Assembly (NCBI GenBank): GCA_038317685.1
Contig: JBBQBQ010000001.1
Coordinates: 1-59,550 of the forward strand
Origin: JBBQBQ01 sp038317685
Lineage (GTDB): Bacteria > Desulfobacterota > Desulfuromonadia > Desulfuromonadales > DDH964
Length of the DNA stretch: 59,550 nucleotides
Direction: 5' to 3'
This document shows positions 15,183-24,077 of this stretch, piece by piece. The position numbers and the translations under genes were made by a program. Positions within the stretch are counted from its first letter, which is position 1, and each line of letters opens with the position of its first letter. The notes below the pieces were generated by a model that saw nothing but the letters and a program-made list of their open reading frames with translations, was not told where the DNA came from and ran no database searches.

Positions 15183-16789
15183 GCCGCGATCTCCTTGACC
15201 TTGATGAAATTTTGGAGGCCGTCCCCGGCATCGGGGACATCGGGGAGAGTAAACTCGTCGGGGGAGTAGGTCCGGATGATCCCATATCCTCTGTAAAGCA
15301 GTGTGTTGGCACCCCCCGACACGAAGCCGCCAAGACCAACGCTCGGCGACCCGCTAGCGACCTCCTGCACCCACGTCACCCCGTCATCAACAGAGCTGTA
15401 GGTCTTCCCGCCCCCGATGACGAAAAACTTCTCGCCGTCCCAAGTGACTGCGGAGGCCCCTGGGCTACCCACCGAGGCGGTCACCTCCGTCCATGCCCCC
15501 CCACGGTTGGCGGTTTTGTAGACCTTACCGTTTGAGTAGTTCGCGACGACAACGACGTCCGTCGCCGGATTGACGGCAATGGTATTCCATCCGGCTCCGT
15601 TTACCGGCGACCCGAACGCAGTCGAGGAGGCGAAATCGTTATCGCTGTAGATCAAACCGGCACTGGTCAAAAAGTAAATCCGGCTGAGGCTGTCGACCAC
15701 GGCCCGGAAATATTCCTCCTGCGTCGCCGAGGCAATGGCCCCGCGATGTGCCCATGTGGTGCCATTGGTGGAGACGTAAATGTGGACCTGATCGTCTGCC
15801 GAGGAGCCCCCACCGAACTCCTGCCGGAAAAAAAGAAGTTCCGCCCCGGACTTGACAACTGAGGCCATCGTTCCGCCGTTGTTGTCTCCTGTGTAGGGGA
15901 TAATGATTTCCGTGAAGGTGACGAGGTCGGTGGTCTTCACGAAAGCCTTTTGTGTTAAGCTCTGGTTGAACGCCAGCCAATAGGCCCCGAAGGCGTAAAC
16001 GGCATTGATCAGTTGATAATTGGCCCCCGGAAGATTCCGCGCCGGGCTCCATGTTGCGCCCTGGTCGATGGAGGTGTAGATCGTCGAGGTGTCCCCGGCC
16101 CCGTTGTGGGCAAAGAGCACTCCATTGGCCTCGGCCACGGAATAGACGCCGGGGGCGACTAATGCCCACCCTGAAAATCCCGTCAGCAGATTCCTGTTGA
16201 GACGCGCCGCGAGATCGGGATATTCGGCGACCAGCAGCGTTCTCCCGTCACAAGCCATGTAGGTCGGTTCATTGAGCTCGCCGTCCTCCCAAGCCTCCAG
16301 GTCGAAACTGGCTTTGAGAATCCCCCCGAGGGGTACTTTTTCGTCCAGGGTGGGATCGTTCAGACCCTCGAACGTCAGCGTCACCGCCGTGGCATTCTCG
16401 ACCGCGACGATCAGGCGTATCCACAAATCCTTGCCGCTGCCGGAGGAGAGGACAGGTTTGACCGTCGCCGGATAGACGCCATGGCAGATCATTGTTCCGT
16501 CCGTGGCGAAGATCCCGATTTCCCGAACGGTGAACCCGCCGTCTTCCGCCGGCACCCGAATATCGACGATGATCCAGTTCAGGTTTGTCGGGTGGCGTTT
16601 CACCACTGTCGGCGTTCCGGTCCAGACTTCGTTGACCAGTTCGGTGTCGGTCACCGCCGGCACCGGGTAGCTTCCGTCCCCGTCGCCGAGTTTCGCGGTG
16701 GCGAAGTCGACGGTTTCCTCGACGACCAGGGCGGCGGCCACGATGGCGCGGCCGGCATCGGTGAGGAGGGTGTAGAATTCTTGGGGCAT
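15179..16789 (-). CDS. Tail collar fibre with inserted beta-propeller
   Basis: 536 residues. Residues 1 to about 150 form the baseplate-attaching fibre N-terminus seen in Mu/P2-like phages (MPQEFYTLLTDAGRAIVAAA, FTVREIGIFATDGTMICHGVYP). Next comes a collar-like start, YMACDGRTLLVAEYPDLAARL. A run of about 290 residues with repeated BNR/Asp-box-like blades follows (IYTSIDQGATWSP, IYVSTNGTTWAHRG, VYKTANRGGAWTEV, TYSSVDDGVTWVQE). It closes with FTLPDVPDAGDGLQNFIKV, the normal collar ending. The propeller is thus inserted in the collar domain. It is probably the receptor-binding part, perhaps recognising surface sugars. ATG at 16789 follows GGAGAG. Confidence 0.85.
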   Translation of the reverse strand: MPQEFYTLLTDAGRAIVAAALVVEETVDFATAKLGDGDGSYPVPAVTDTELVNEVWTGTPTVVKRHPTNLNWIIVDIRVPAEDGGFTVREIGIFATDGTMICHGVYPATVKPVLSSGSGKDLWIRLIVAVENATAVTLTFEGLNDPTLDEKVPLGGILKASFDLEAWEDGELNEPTYMACDGRTLLVAEYPDLAARLNRNLLTGFSGWALVAPGVYSVAEANGVLFAHNGAGDTSTIYTSIDQGATWSPARNLPGANYQLINAVYAFGAYWLAFNQSLTQKAFVKTTDLVTFTEIIIPYTGDNNGGTMASVVKSGAELLFFRQEFGGGSSADDQVHIYVSTNGTTWAHRGAIASATQEEYFRAVVDSLSRIYFLTSAGLIYSDNDFASSTAFGSPVNGAGWNTIAVNPATDVVVVANYSNGKVYKTANRGGAWTEVTASVGSPGASAVTWDGEKFFVIGGGKTYSSVDDGVTWVQEVASGSPSVGLGGFVSGGANTLLYRGYGIIRTYSPDEFTLPDVPDAGDGLQNFIKVKEIAA

Positions 16790-16798
16790 GAGACTCTC

Positions 16799-17674
16799 CT
16801 AGTTACGGATGATGAAGCCGGCCGGGGACGACCCGGAGACGATGACGTTGTCTTCTGCGTCCAGACCCTCGATGGCGGCCAAAACGCCTTTCACGGCCCC
16901 GCCGAGGTCGGGGACGGTCCAGTCGTGGTAGAGCGGCGACCCGGGGGCGATGGTGGCGATGGGGATCTTGGTGGCGAGGCCGTCGACTGAATAGTAAATT
17001 TTCCAGGACGCGATACCTTCGGCGGCGAGCCATTGGATGCGGTAGACCGCTCCCGAGACGAGGACCTCCAGGCCCATCGGCGCGATGATCGCCCCAGGGG
17101 AGTAGGGGTAGAGGATGTCGATGCTCCGATCGTAGGCGGCGGCGGCGATGTAGACCGCCGTCGGAGCCACGACCTCGTAGTCCAGAAGCACCCCGGCCAG
17201 CTTCGAGCGGGCCGGTTTGATCTCGTTGATGTCCCAGAAGAGCTGGGCAATGTCGTAGATCGAGCTGTCGCCGTAGTTCCGGATCACTACCCAAAATTCG
17301 GCCCACAGAGCTGGGTCCTCGTCCCGGCGGTTCAGAACCTCGACCGAATTGAACCCGAAATAATCGAGTAGCGCCCTCTGCAGGGTGGAGGGGCGGCCGA
17401 GCCGCGCCCAGTAGCGGTAGGCGTTGCGGACGCGGGCGGTGAAATGCTCCTCCGTCTCCAGCGGAGCCCGGGCAATGCCTCGGCTGCGGGCGAAATTGGC
17501 CAAAAACCCCGCCTCGCAGCGGTCGGCGAAAAACTGCGCCCGCAAGGTCAGAACAGTCTCCCGCGCGGCATCCAGGGACTCCGCGCCGCCCTCGGCCAGC
17601 AAGGCCAGAGGCCCCGGCCGCTGGATCAACGGCCAGCGCAGCTGACGCTTGAAATAGTTCCAGAAAAGCCCCAT
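16799..17674 (-). CDS. Baseplate protein, Mu gp48 / tail protein I-like
   Basis: 291 residues. Features of the gp48/YmfQ/P2-I group are the early segment WPLIQRPGPLALLAEGGAESLDAARETVL and the ALLDYFGFNSVEVLNRRDE segment. The C-terminal part is beta-rich and looks like a small Ig-like domain (IASWKIYYSVDGLATKIPIA). It follows the baseplate J gene without a gap, as in Mu (gp47-gp48), and precedes the fibre. It would sit at the baseplate edge and anchor the fibres. Confidence 0.75.
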   Translation of the reverse strand: MGLFWNYFKRQLRWPLIQRPGPLALLAEGGAESLDAARETVLTLRAQFFADRCEAGFLANFARSRGIARAPLETEEHFTARVRNAYRYWARLGRPSTLQRALLDYFGFNSVEVLNRRDEDPALWAEFWVVIRNYGDSSIYDIAQLFWDINEIKPARSKLAGVLLDYEVVAPTAVYIAAAAYDRSIDILYPYSPGAIIAPMGLEVLVSGAVYRIQWLAAEGIASWKIYYSVDGLATKIPIATIAPGSPLYHDWTVPDLGGAVKGVLAAIEGLDAEDNVIVSGSSPAGFIIRN

Positions 17675-18853
17675 CTACGCCTCGCTGGCCATGGTGTAGC
17701 TCAGTTCGATGCTCTGTAGCACCGCCAGACCGTCCGCCGGAACCTCCGTATCGCCGGCCGGGCTGGTGAAGGTGATCCGCTTCACGCCAGAGACACCCAT
17801 CATCGGCCATTTGAGCAGGTCGATCGGGGCATCCTGCCCGATCTCCATCGGCGTGATCCCGGCCACCGGGGCCGTGCTGTCGAAAAGGGCACGCTCCCGC
17901 GCCTCGGCGGCCGCCAAAACCTCCGCCGGTACCCCCGAGGTCAGTTCCAATTCGGCAATGATCGCGACATAGACCGGGGTCGGCCCTTTGACGAGCACGT
18001 CGTCGTTGATCGGGATCTTCTCGTCGTCGTTGCCGGTGCCGAGGATGTTGGCGGTCACCGCGTCGATCAGCGTCTGAGTCGGCAACCCGGCGGTCCCCCT
18101 GATGACCACGTCGACCGTCCCCTGGCCGCGGGGATGCTGGTCGAGTATCTTCGCCGAGACCGTCCCCGCCACTTCCAGGGCCCAGGCCTCGTAGGCGTGT
18201 TTGGTGCAGCCGTTGAGCTGTTTCCAGGCCAAGGTGTAACGGCCGCGCAGGCTCTCGTCTCCTTCGGCGTCCGCGCCTTCCGACGTCAGCCAGTCGGCCC
18301 GATTTTCAACCCCGTCGATGCCGTCAATCGTCGTCGCGACCTCGCTGATCTGCCCGGCGGTGACGTTTGCCCCCTGCCCGTAATCCTCGGCCTCCGCCGG
18401 TACGGTCACCTCGGTCGCGCCGGCGGGGAGTACGGCGTCCGCCGTGGTGACGAAGCGATAGACCCGCCCGGCGCCGTCCGGCAAGGTCTTCACAATTCGC
18501 CCGGCCGGGATCGGCACGTTGCCGGCGGCGGCATCCCGCACGAACACGACCGCCCCGGAGGCCTTGGTCTGCCCCTTGCGGGTTACCCCCACCGCGGAAC
18601 AGTGCAAATCGAGCCAGGCCCCGGTGGCCGTATCGGGAAAGGCCTGGTTCAACACCAGGAGCAGAAACTGGTAGAGCTGGTAGAGCCCCCATCCCCACAG
18701 CTCCAGCAGCCCCCGCACCACCCCCTTGTTCAGGTTCAGCCGGGTCGGCAGCCACCCCGAGATGGCGTATTCCTCCTGCTTGACGGCGAGGCGGTCATAG
18801 AGGTCCTGGCGGATCTCGGCGAGCGGGCGGGCGATCAGGTCACGGATGGACAT
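17675..18853 (-). CDS. Baseplate J-like protein (Mu gp47)
   Basis: 392 residues, from ATG at 18853. It carries the J-family core: LDLHCSAVGVTRKGQTKASG, PAGRIVKTLPDGAGRVYRF, DYGQGANVTAGQISEVAT, GADAEGDESLRGRYTLAW and ILDQHPRGQGTVDVVI. It forms the wedge arms of contractile-tail baseplates. It overlaps the preceding gpW-like gene by 14 bases, as in the conserved V-W-J block. Confidence 0.92.
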   Translation of the reverse strand: MSIRDLIARPLAEIRQDLYDRLAVKQEEYAISGWLPTRLNLNKGVVRGLLELWGWGLYQLYQFLLLVLNQAFPDTATGAWLDLHCSAVGVTRKGQTKASGAVVFVRDAAAGNVPIPAGRIVKTLPDGAGRVYRFVTTADAVLPAGATEVTVPAEAEDYGQGANVTAGQISEVATTIDGIDGVENRADWLTSEGADAEGDESLRGRYTLAWKQLNGCTKHAYEAWALEVAGTVSAKILDQHPRGQGTVDVVIRGTAGLPTQTLIDAVTANILGTGNDDEKIPINDDVLVKGPTPVYVAIIAELELTSGVPAEVLAAAEARERALFDSTAPVAGITPMEIGQDAPIDLLKWPMMGVSGVKRITFTSPAGDTEVPADGLAVLQSIELSYTMASEA

Positions 18854-19265
18854 CGGCAATCACCATTCCCAGTTTGTCGGTCGATGTTTCGATCACCAGG
18901 TTGAAGGGGTGGTCCTCGCCGACGAACTCCCACGAGACCCGAGCCTGCAAGCCCATTTCGCCCCAGCGCAGCAGCTCGCAGGCGGCGCTTCCCACGGCTA
19001 CCCGAGGGTCGGCGGCCACCCGCCGCTCCACCTCGGCGATGAAGGCCAGGCGGTTGGCCGGGGTGTTCTCCTCGCAAAACCACTCGTGAACCAGGGAGCC
19101 GAAGGTCGTGTCATAAAAGAGCTCGCCGAGGGGCTGGAAGAGCCGCAGGCGGATGTCCTGCACCCCGGTCTGTGCGCCCTCGGTCAAAAGCAACTCGCCG
19201 TTGGCCGCCACCGGCGCCTGATCGGATTCGTCGAGCCTGATGTCCCGGCCGAAAACGTCGTCCAT
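18840..19265 (-). CDS. Baseplate wedge protein, gpW/gp25-like (Mu gp46)
   Basis: 141 residues. The family pattern is visible: LTEGAQTGVQDIRLRLFQPLG near the start, VHEWFCEENTP, then an arginine-containing helix and IAEVERRVAADPRVAV. The protein would start sheath polymerisation at the baseplate, being related to T4 gp25. It starts on the last base of the gpV gene's stop region and overlaps the J gene, confirming the baseplate operon. Confidence 0.85.
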   Translation of the reverse strand: MDDVFGRDIRLDESDQAPVAANGELLLTEGAQTGVQDIRLRLFQPLGELFYDTTFGSLVHEWFCEENTPANRLAFIAEVERRVAADPRVAVGSAACELLRWGEMGLQARVSWEFVGEDHPFNLVIETSTDKLGMVIADVHP

Positions 19266-20026
19266 TACATCCCCTGTCCCGGCGCATTGGTGATCCCGCC
19301 GCCGTCGCCGTTCTCCTGGTGGGTGTGGGCGTTGTAGACCTGGCGCATCCCGGCCATGCTTTTGGCGCCGCCTGTATCGGAAATGTTGGCGCCGGCGACG
19401 ATGCTCCCCGAAACGGCCAGGAGCGGCGAGGTCACCTGCACCTTGGTCGCCGCCTGGAGCGTGATCTGCGGGGCCTTGATCAGCGCATTCCCGGTTACAT
19501 CGATGGTCCAGGCGCCGCCGACCGTTTCGGCCTTGCTGCCGCCCACCTGCTGGCTTTTATTGCCGCCGATGGTATTGACCAGGTCGGCATCGGTCGCGTG
19601 CATGATTGTCCCGGACGGGGTAATTGTGAGGTAGACCCCGGGCTTTTGCTGGATGATGAAGGCCCCCAGCTCGCAGGCAGGGGCCTTGTTTTTCGCCCAG
19701 CGGAAGTTGGAGATCCGAGGGTAGTCCGGATCGCCGTCGTAGTAGGTGATGTCGCACAGGGTGCCGGGCGTCGGCGGGCAGACCATTCCGCGCTCCGGCC
19801 CGCCCCAGAGAATGGGGATCTCGATCTTCGGCAGCAGCGGCTCCCGTTCGTCGTCGCTCTCGTCGTTGCGCAGCGGTTGCACGTCGGCAAAATAGGCGCC
19901 GTCCGAAGCGTAGGCCTTCACGATCCTCCCCTTGCGCGGCACCCGGTAGTAATGCCTCAGGTTCGGCATCGCCAGTTCCATCACCCGCCGCAGCAGCGCT
20001 TTCAGGTCGACCTCACGCCCAGCCAT
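19265..20026 (-). CDS. Baseplate assembly protein V / tail spike (Mu gp45-like)
   Basis: 253 residues from ATG at 20026. The OB-fold-like N-terminal domain (YYRVPRKGRIVKAYASDGAYF) is followed by repeats of a beta-helical spike (TIGGNKSQQVGGSKAETVGG, GNALIKAPQITLQAATKVQV). The end has a metal-type tip signal, YNAHTHQENGDGGG, where the HxH could bind an iron at the membrane-piercing tip. In contractile phages this protein forms the puncturing spike of the tail. Confidence 0.88.
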   Translation of the reverse strand: MAGREVDLKALLRRVMELAMPNLRHYYRVPRKGRIVKAYASDGAYFADVQPLRNDESDDEREPLLPKIEIPILWGGPERGMVCPPTPGTLCDITYYDGDPDYPRISNFRWAKNKAPACELGAFIIQQKPGVYLTITPSGTIMHATDADLVNTIGGNKSQQVGGSKAETVGGAWTIDVTGNALIKAPQITLQAATKVQVTSPLLAVSGSIVAGANISDTGGAKSMAGMRQVYNAHTHQENGDGGGITNAPGQGM

Positions 20027-20822
20027 GTTCCTCCCCGTACACCAGATGCGTTCTGGCTTTATCCGGAGTCCCCTCGTGCCGCACCCGCAGCGCCCGGAAC
20101 GTCTGGTCGACACCCCGCCGCACGTCCCGGAGCCGGAAGAGCCGAGAATGCCGCAGTTCGGGGAGGAGAAAGGTCTCCACCGTCCCCAGGCCCTTGGCCC
20201 CTCCGGCCGGGTCATGCCGAATCAGCCCCGCCGCCGTCGCGATCACCGCCACATCCCCCGGCTCGTCGAAGTCCCCCCAGTTCACCCTGCCGTCGCCGCC
20301 CTGCCACAGTGCCCAGCGACGCATGTCCAGGTCAAAAGCTTTTTGACAGCTATGGGCCGCCTGCACGGCCACCTGCCAGACCGGGATCGACGAGGCGACA
20401 AAACGCGGCAGCACCATGCCGGTCGCGCCGACCCGGCCCGCAGCCAGACCTGCCTTGCGAATCGCAAAGGCGACGATCGCCTCCGGCGTTTCGTTCTCCC
20501 AGCTCTGGCGGACCAGGGTGGTCGCAATGATGCTGGCGGGATCGGCGGCCGCCAATTCCAACTCGTCCCGGGTGCGCCCCTGCCGCGTCCAAGCCACGGC
20601 GCCCGTCCAAATCGCCGGCGTCTGGTTGCGGTAGCCGCCCCGGATCTCCAGGGAATCGCCCTGCTTCACCGCCCGGTAAAGCTCCCCGGTCGGGTCGGCC
20701 AGGGTCAGTCCGGCCATGGAAAATGGCGCCTGCCGTTCCGATTCGATCCACCACCGCGGGCAGCGCAGAATATCGCGGCCGGCCAGGAGGATATGGACCC
20801 GCAGTCCGGAGAATTCCATCAT
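20013..20822 (-). CDS. Baseplate hub protein (Mu gp44 / P2 gpD-like)
   Basis: 269 residues. MMEFSGLRVHILLAGRDIL, a RGGYRNQTPAIWTGAVAW segment and a WQVAVQAAHSCQKAFDLDMR segment fit the hub family, whose trimer connects tube and spike. The start may be either of two adjacent ATG codons (20822 or 20819); the first overlaps the preceding stop as ATGA. It overlaps the spike gene by 14 bases. Confidence 0.75.
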   Translation of the reverse strand: MMEFSGLRVHILLAGRDILRCPRWWIESERQAPFSMAGLTLADPTGELYRAVKQGDSLEIRGGYRNQTPAIWTGAVAWTRQGRTRDELELAAADPASIIATTLVRQSWENETPEAIVAFAIRKAGLAAGRVGATGMVLPRFVASSIPVWQVAVQAAHSCQKAFDLDMRRWALWQGGDGRVNWGDFDEPGDVAVIATAAGLIRHDPAGGAKGLGTVETFLLPELRHSRLFRLRDVRRGVDQTFRALRVRHEGTPDKARTHLVYGEEHGWA

Positions 20823-21382
20823 CCTGCTCCCGCGTTGAAACCGGCGCTGAAGGCGTCGGTAGGATCGTCCTGGATTTTAGCCGCCGGCGCCGGCGCGGCC
20901 GCGGTGGTGGCCGGGGCGGCGCCCTTCGGCTGGTTCGAGGCGGCGATCGCCTTTTCCGCCGCGACGATCGCCGGCTCGTATTCGGCAAAGGCCAAGCTGG
21001 CGCGGATGGTGTCGGCCTGGTCGTCCTCCTCCGAATCGAGGGCACCGAAGACTACCTTGTCGATGCCCCGGGCCCGGGCGTGCCGGCCCGTCACCGCGTA
21101 GATTCTGGGATTGCTGCCGTTGTCCGACCCCTTGAAGATCCGATTGATGGCGGCCAGCTTGTCGTAGCAGTCGCTTTCGTCGTCGGTCAAAAGCTCCAGG
21201 TCCAGGGTGAGCCCGGCATCCTCCCAGCCCATGGGGATCTTGGTTTTTCCCGAGAGACCATCCTGTTCGACCCGGTCGAGGCGCACCTGGCCGGCGATCG
21301 ACTGCCGAACCAGAATGCCGGGAAGGGCGGCGCCGTTCAGCCGCACCTCGCCGTCCTCGAACACCAGCTTGCCGTCAGGCAT
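20819..21382 (-). CDS. Phage baseplate/tail protein downstream of the tape measure
   Basis: 187 residues from ATG at 21382, overlapping the tape measure stop by 8 bases. It opens MPDGKLVFEDGEVRLNG and has EQDGLSGKTKIPMGWEDAGL and a LTDDESDCYDKLAAINRIF helix, features of a gene usually found between the tape measure and the hub in contractile phages (the Mu gp43 position). The C-terminal 50 residues are an Ala/Pro-rich linker. It may bridge tube and hub; exact role unknown. Confidence 0.65.
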   Translation of the reverse strand: MPDGKLVFEDGEVRLNGAALPGILVRQSIAGQVRLDRVEQDGLSGKTKIPMGWEDAGLTLDLELLTDDESDCYDKLAAINRIFKGSDNGSNPRIYAVTGRHARARGIDKVVFGALDSEEDDQADTIRASLAFAEYEPAIVAAEKAIAASNQPKGAAPATTAAAPAPAAKIQDDPTDAFSAGFNAGAG

Positions 21383-23528
21383 CGTAGCTCTCCACCAGCG
21401 CCTGAAGCGCCTTGACGAAGCCCTCCGCGTCGGAGACATTCGGCAGCTGCAAGGTCAGACTCTGGATCGTCACGCTGCGTCCCGGGGCTTTGGCCTCGGT
21501 CTGGCGTTCGGACCTTTGCCCGGTCGGTGCCGGCGCCAGACCGGCCGGCGTGACCGCCACCGTCGTCGCCAGGGCCGCGCCGGCCAGAGCACCGGCAATG
21601 GTGGCCCTCAGCCCGGGCGCCGACGCCCGCACGCCAACCCCCAGGGTGTCCATGATCCGGGCGCCGGAGAGGGTCAGGGCCGAGAGCGGCCCCTCCTTGG
21701 CGTCGGAGAAAGGCAGGAGGGCACGGATTTTCTCGAAACCGGCCCGCACCAGATCGCCGGGCAGGGAAATGACCGACTGAATTCCGGCGGCCAGCGTCTC
21801 CACGATCCGCTGCCCGCTCTGCCGCCAATCGAGGCCCGCCAGATACCGCTCCGCCGCCATAAACCCCTGGATCAGCCACCCCAGCGGGGTCAGGTTCAGA
21901 AACGCCCATTTGAGTGCCCCGCCCATCTCCAGCGCGATTCGGCCGAGAGACTGAAAGAGCGGCGCCAGGGCGGTCAGCACCGGCTGCAGGGCGGCCCAGA
22001 GTTCCTTGCCGACCTTGACGGTCGCCCCCACGAAGTAGCCGAGGACGTACAGCACCAGGTTGACCGCGTTGCGGACCCCCTCGAAACGGCGATAGAGGAG
22101 CACCAGCGCCGCCACCAGGGCGACGACGCCGAGGACGATCCAGGGGAGGGGATTGGCCAGCAGGGCCGTGGTGAAGGCCCAGACCGAACGAGCGGCCGCC
22201 AGAATATGAACCTTGAGTACAGCGGCCGCACCGCTGATCGCCGACAGTCCCGTGGCGAGAGCCGGAAGCCCCAGCCCGACCACACCGATGACCGCCGCCA
22301 GAGAGCCCAGGACGAACAGCAGTGCCGAGAAAACCGCCAGGCCGATCACCACCACCCGGGTCAGGGTGCCATGCCGTTCGGCGAATTCGCTGATGCCGAC
22401 GGCCAAGCGCCCGACCCACGCCAACAGCGGCGCCAGAATCGGGATCAGTTGCCGGCCGATGACCTCGGTCACGTTGTGCATCCGCTGCCCGAGGAGTTGA
22501 ATCCCGGCGCCGATATCGGCATTCATGGCCGCGGCCATCTGTTCGGTCGTGACGGTCCCCGCGCCCATGGAGGTCCGGAGGACGTCGATGTTTCCGGTCA
22601 GGGCGCCGACCTTGCCATAAAGCAGGTCGATCACCGCCACCGCCTCCTGCGTGCCGAACGCCTGCTGGATTTTGGCCTTCTCAACCGCGTCCAGGGTGTC
22701 GCCGTATTTCCCCCGCAGCTTGTCCAGAATCTGCGGCATGGAGAGCAGCTGGTTGTTGGCATCGACCAGCGGCAGCTTCAGCTTATGGCCGGCGATCGCC
22801 GCCGCCTGCATCACCGCCCGATATTTGGTTCCGGCCTCGCTGCCGCTCATCGTCGCCTGCAGCATGCCGAGGATCGCCAACTGTTCCTCCATCGGCACCT
22901 TGGCCGTGGTGGCCGCGGCCCCCAGGGTGGAGATCGCCTGGGCCATCCCGCCGCCGGTGGTCTTAAAGGCCTTGACGCTGGAGGCGATGCCGGCCGAAAA
23001 AAGTTCGCCGAATTGCAGGTCGCTCAGGTTGGCATAGGCGTCGCGGTAGATGCCGTAGCCGGTGGCGAAGAGACTCGTCATTTCCGCCGTGGTGCTCTTG
23101 GTGGCCTTGCCGGTGAGGGCGGCCAGGCGGGTGTAGTCGGCGACCCCCTGGTCGGTCAGGGAGGAAATGCCGCTCTTGATGTCGTAGGCCGCTGCGATGA
23201 ACTGCGCCTTGCTGGTCCCGGCCCATTGGTTGGAAAAACGGGCGGCGGCACTCTCCATCACCGCCATGTCGGCCACTCCGACGCTCGCCAACTCCCCCAG
23301 GGCCTTCTGGGTCTCAACCGTGGCCAGGGCCGTCCCGCCGAGGAGCGACATCATCAGCGCGCCACCGCCAGCCACCAGCAGGCCATAGGTCCGGAACTTG
23401 TCGAAGGTCGGCCCCAGGGCGCTGGCCTTCGCCTTCAGATGATCCAGACTCTTGCCGATCGCTCCGGACGGCCCCGTGACCTTGTCCACCACGTTCAGCA
23501 AGATACCCAATTTGAAGATGCTTTCCAT
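21375..23528 (-). CDS. Tail tape measure protein
   Basis: 717 residues. It starts with KLGILLNVVDKVTGPSGAIG, the opening of TP901-type tape measures, then a long Ala-rich helical region (EMTSLFATGYGIYRDAYANLSDLQFGE cut here into typical TMP blocks), strongly hydrophobic segments of about residues 390-500 (LFVLGSLAAVIGVVGLGLP, WIVLGVVALVAALVLLY), and an Ala/Thr-rich end. It sets tail length and may enter the host membrane during DNA delivery. Its ATG overlaps the stop of the frameshifted tail chaperone (TAATG), as expected for this gene pair. Confidence 0.92.
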   Translation of the reverse strand: MESIFKLGILLNVVDKVTGPSGAIGKSLDHLKAKASALGPTFDKFRTYGLLVAGGGALMMSLLGGTALATVETQKALGELASVGVADMAVMESAAARFSNQWAGTSKAQFIAAAYDIKSGISSLTDQGVADYTRLAALTGKATKSTTAEMTSLFATGYGIYRDAYANLSDLQFGELFSAGIASSVKAFKTTGGGMAQAISTLGAAATTAKVPMEEQLAILGMLQATMSGSEAGTKYRAVMQAAAIAGHKLKLPLVDANNQLLSMPQILDKLRGKYGDTLDAVEKAKIQQAFGTQEAVAVIDLLYGKVGALTGNIDVLRTSMGAGTVTTEQMAAAMNADIGAGIQLLGQRMHNVTEVIGRQLIPILAPLLAWVGRLAVGISEFAERHGTLTRVVVIGLAVFSALLFVLGSLAAVIGVVGLGLPALATGLSAISGAAAVLKVHILAAARSVWAFTTALLANPLPWIVLGVVALVAALVLLYRRFEGVRNAVNLVLYVLGYFVGATVKVGKELWAALQPVLTALAPLFQSLGRIALEMGGALKWAFLNLTPLGWLIQGFMAAERYLAGLDWRQSGQRIVETLAAGIQSVISLPGDLVRAGFEKIRALLPFSDAKEGPLSALTLSGARIMDTLGVGVRASAPGLRATIAGALAGAALATTVAVTPAGLAPAPTGQRSERQTEAKAPGRSVTIQSLTLQLPNVSDAEGFVKALQALVESYDA

Positions 23529-24024
23529 TAACGTCCTCCGCCCAGCGCCTTCGCCACCGCTCCCGCCAGAACCGCCGCCTGACGCTCCTCAAACCATTCC
23601 GCTTCCACCGTCTGCTCCACCAGCTCTTCCAGACCCCCGGCCGGCTCGATCCCCAGGGTGGACCGGACCAGAACCCGCATCTGCCGCAGCGGGTTCTGGT
23701 CCAGCTCCCGGCGGGCTACAGCTTTTTTACCGCGAACTCTTCAGTGAGCCCCACCGCCTCCTGGAGGGCCTGAGCCAGGGCGACCATGCGCCCGGGTTTC
23801 TCGTCGAACTGCGCCGCCAGGGTCTCCTTGTCCGGATGGACGGCCAGATCGAAGACCAGGTTCTTGGTCGCCAGGGACAACTTCTTTTTGACGATCAGGG
23901 CCAGATAGCGGTCCAGGTCCGCCTGGCCGGGTTTCTTGAAGTAGTAGGTCTGATCGTCTCCGGTCAGTTCCAGCACCTGGCCCTTGGCCTGGGTATCGAC
24001 GACCTGTTGCGGCAGTTTTCCCAT
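23528..24024 (-). CDS. Tail assembly chaperone, long form made by -1 frameshift
   Basis: Ribosomes reading the short chaperone frame reach the slippery heptamer A AAA AAG (23728-23722), two codons before its stop. A -1 slip gives 64 more residues (AVARRELDQNPLRQMRVL ... AVAKALGGGR), ending at TAA 23530-23528, which overlaps the tape measure ATG. The product is 165 residues. The layout matches lambda G/GT and its equivalents in Mu-type phages, where the long form binds the tape measure. The frameshift is inferred from sequence alone. Confidence 0.85.
23716..24024 (-). CDS. Tail assembly chaperone, short form
   Basis: 102 residues, ATG at 24024 after GGAGG. Reads MGKLPQQVVDTQAKGQVLEL and YYFKKPGQADLDRYLALIVK, with an acidic helical middle, and ends EEFAVKKL. 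Small acidic proteins between tube and tape measure act as tail chaperones that keep the tape measure soluble while the tube polymerises. The 3' end carries the frameshift site described for the long form. Confidence 0.8.
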   Translation of the reverse strand: MGKLPQQVVDTQAKGQVLELTGDDQTYYFKKPGQADLDRYLALIVKKKLSLATKNLVFDLAVHPDKETLAAQFDEKPGRMVALAQALQEAVGLTEEFAVKKL

Positions 24025-24077
24025 CTGTATGCCTCCTTACTTGGCCGGTGGTGCCGGCGGGTTTTTGGGTGGCCGAC

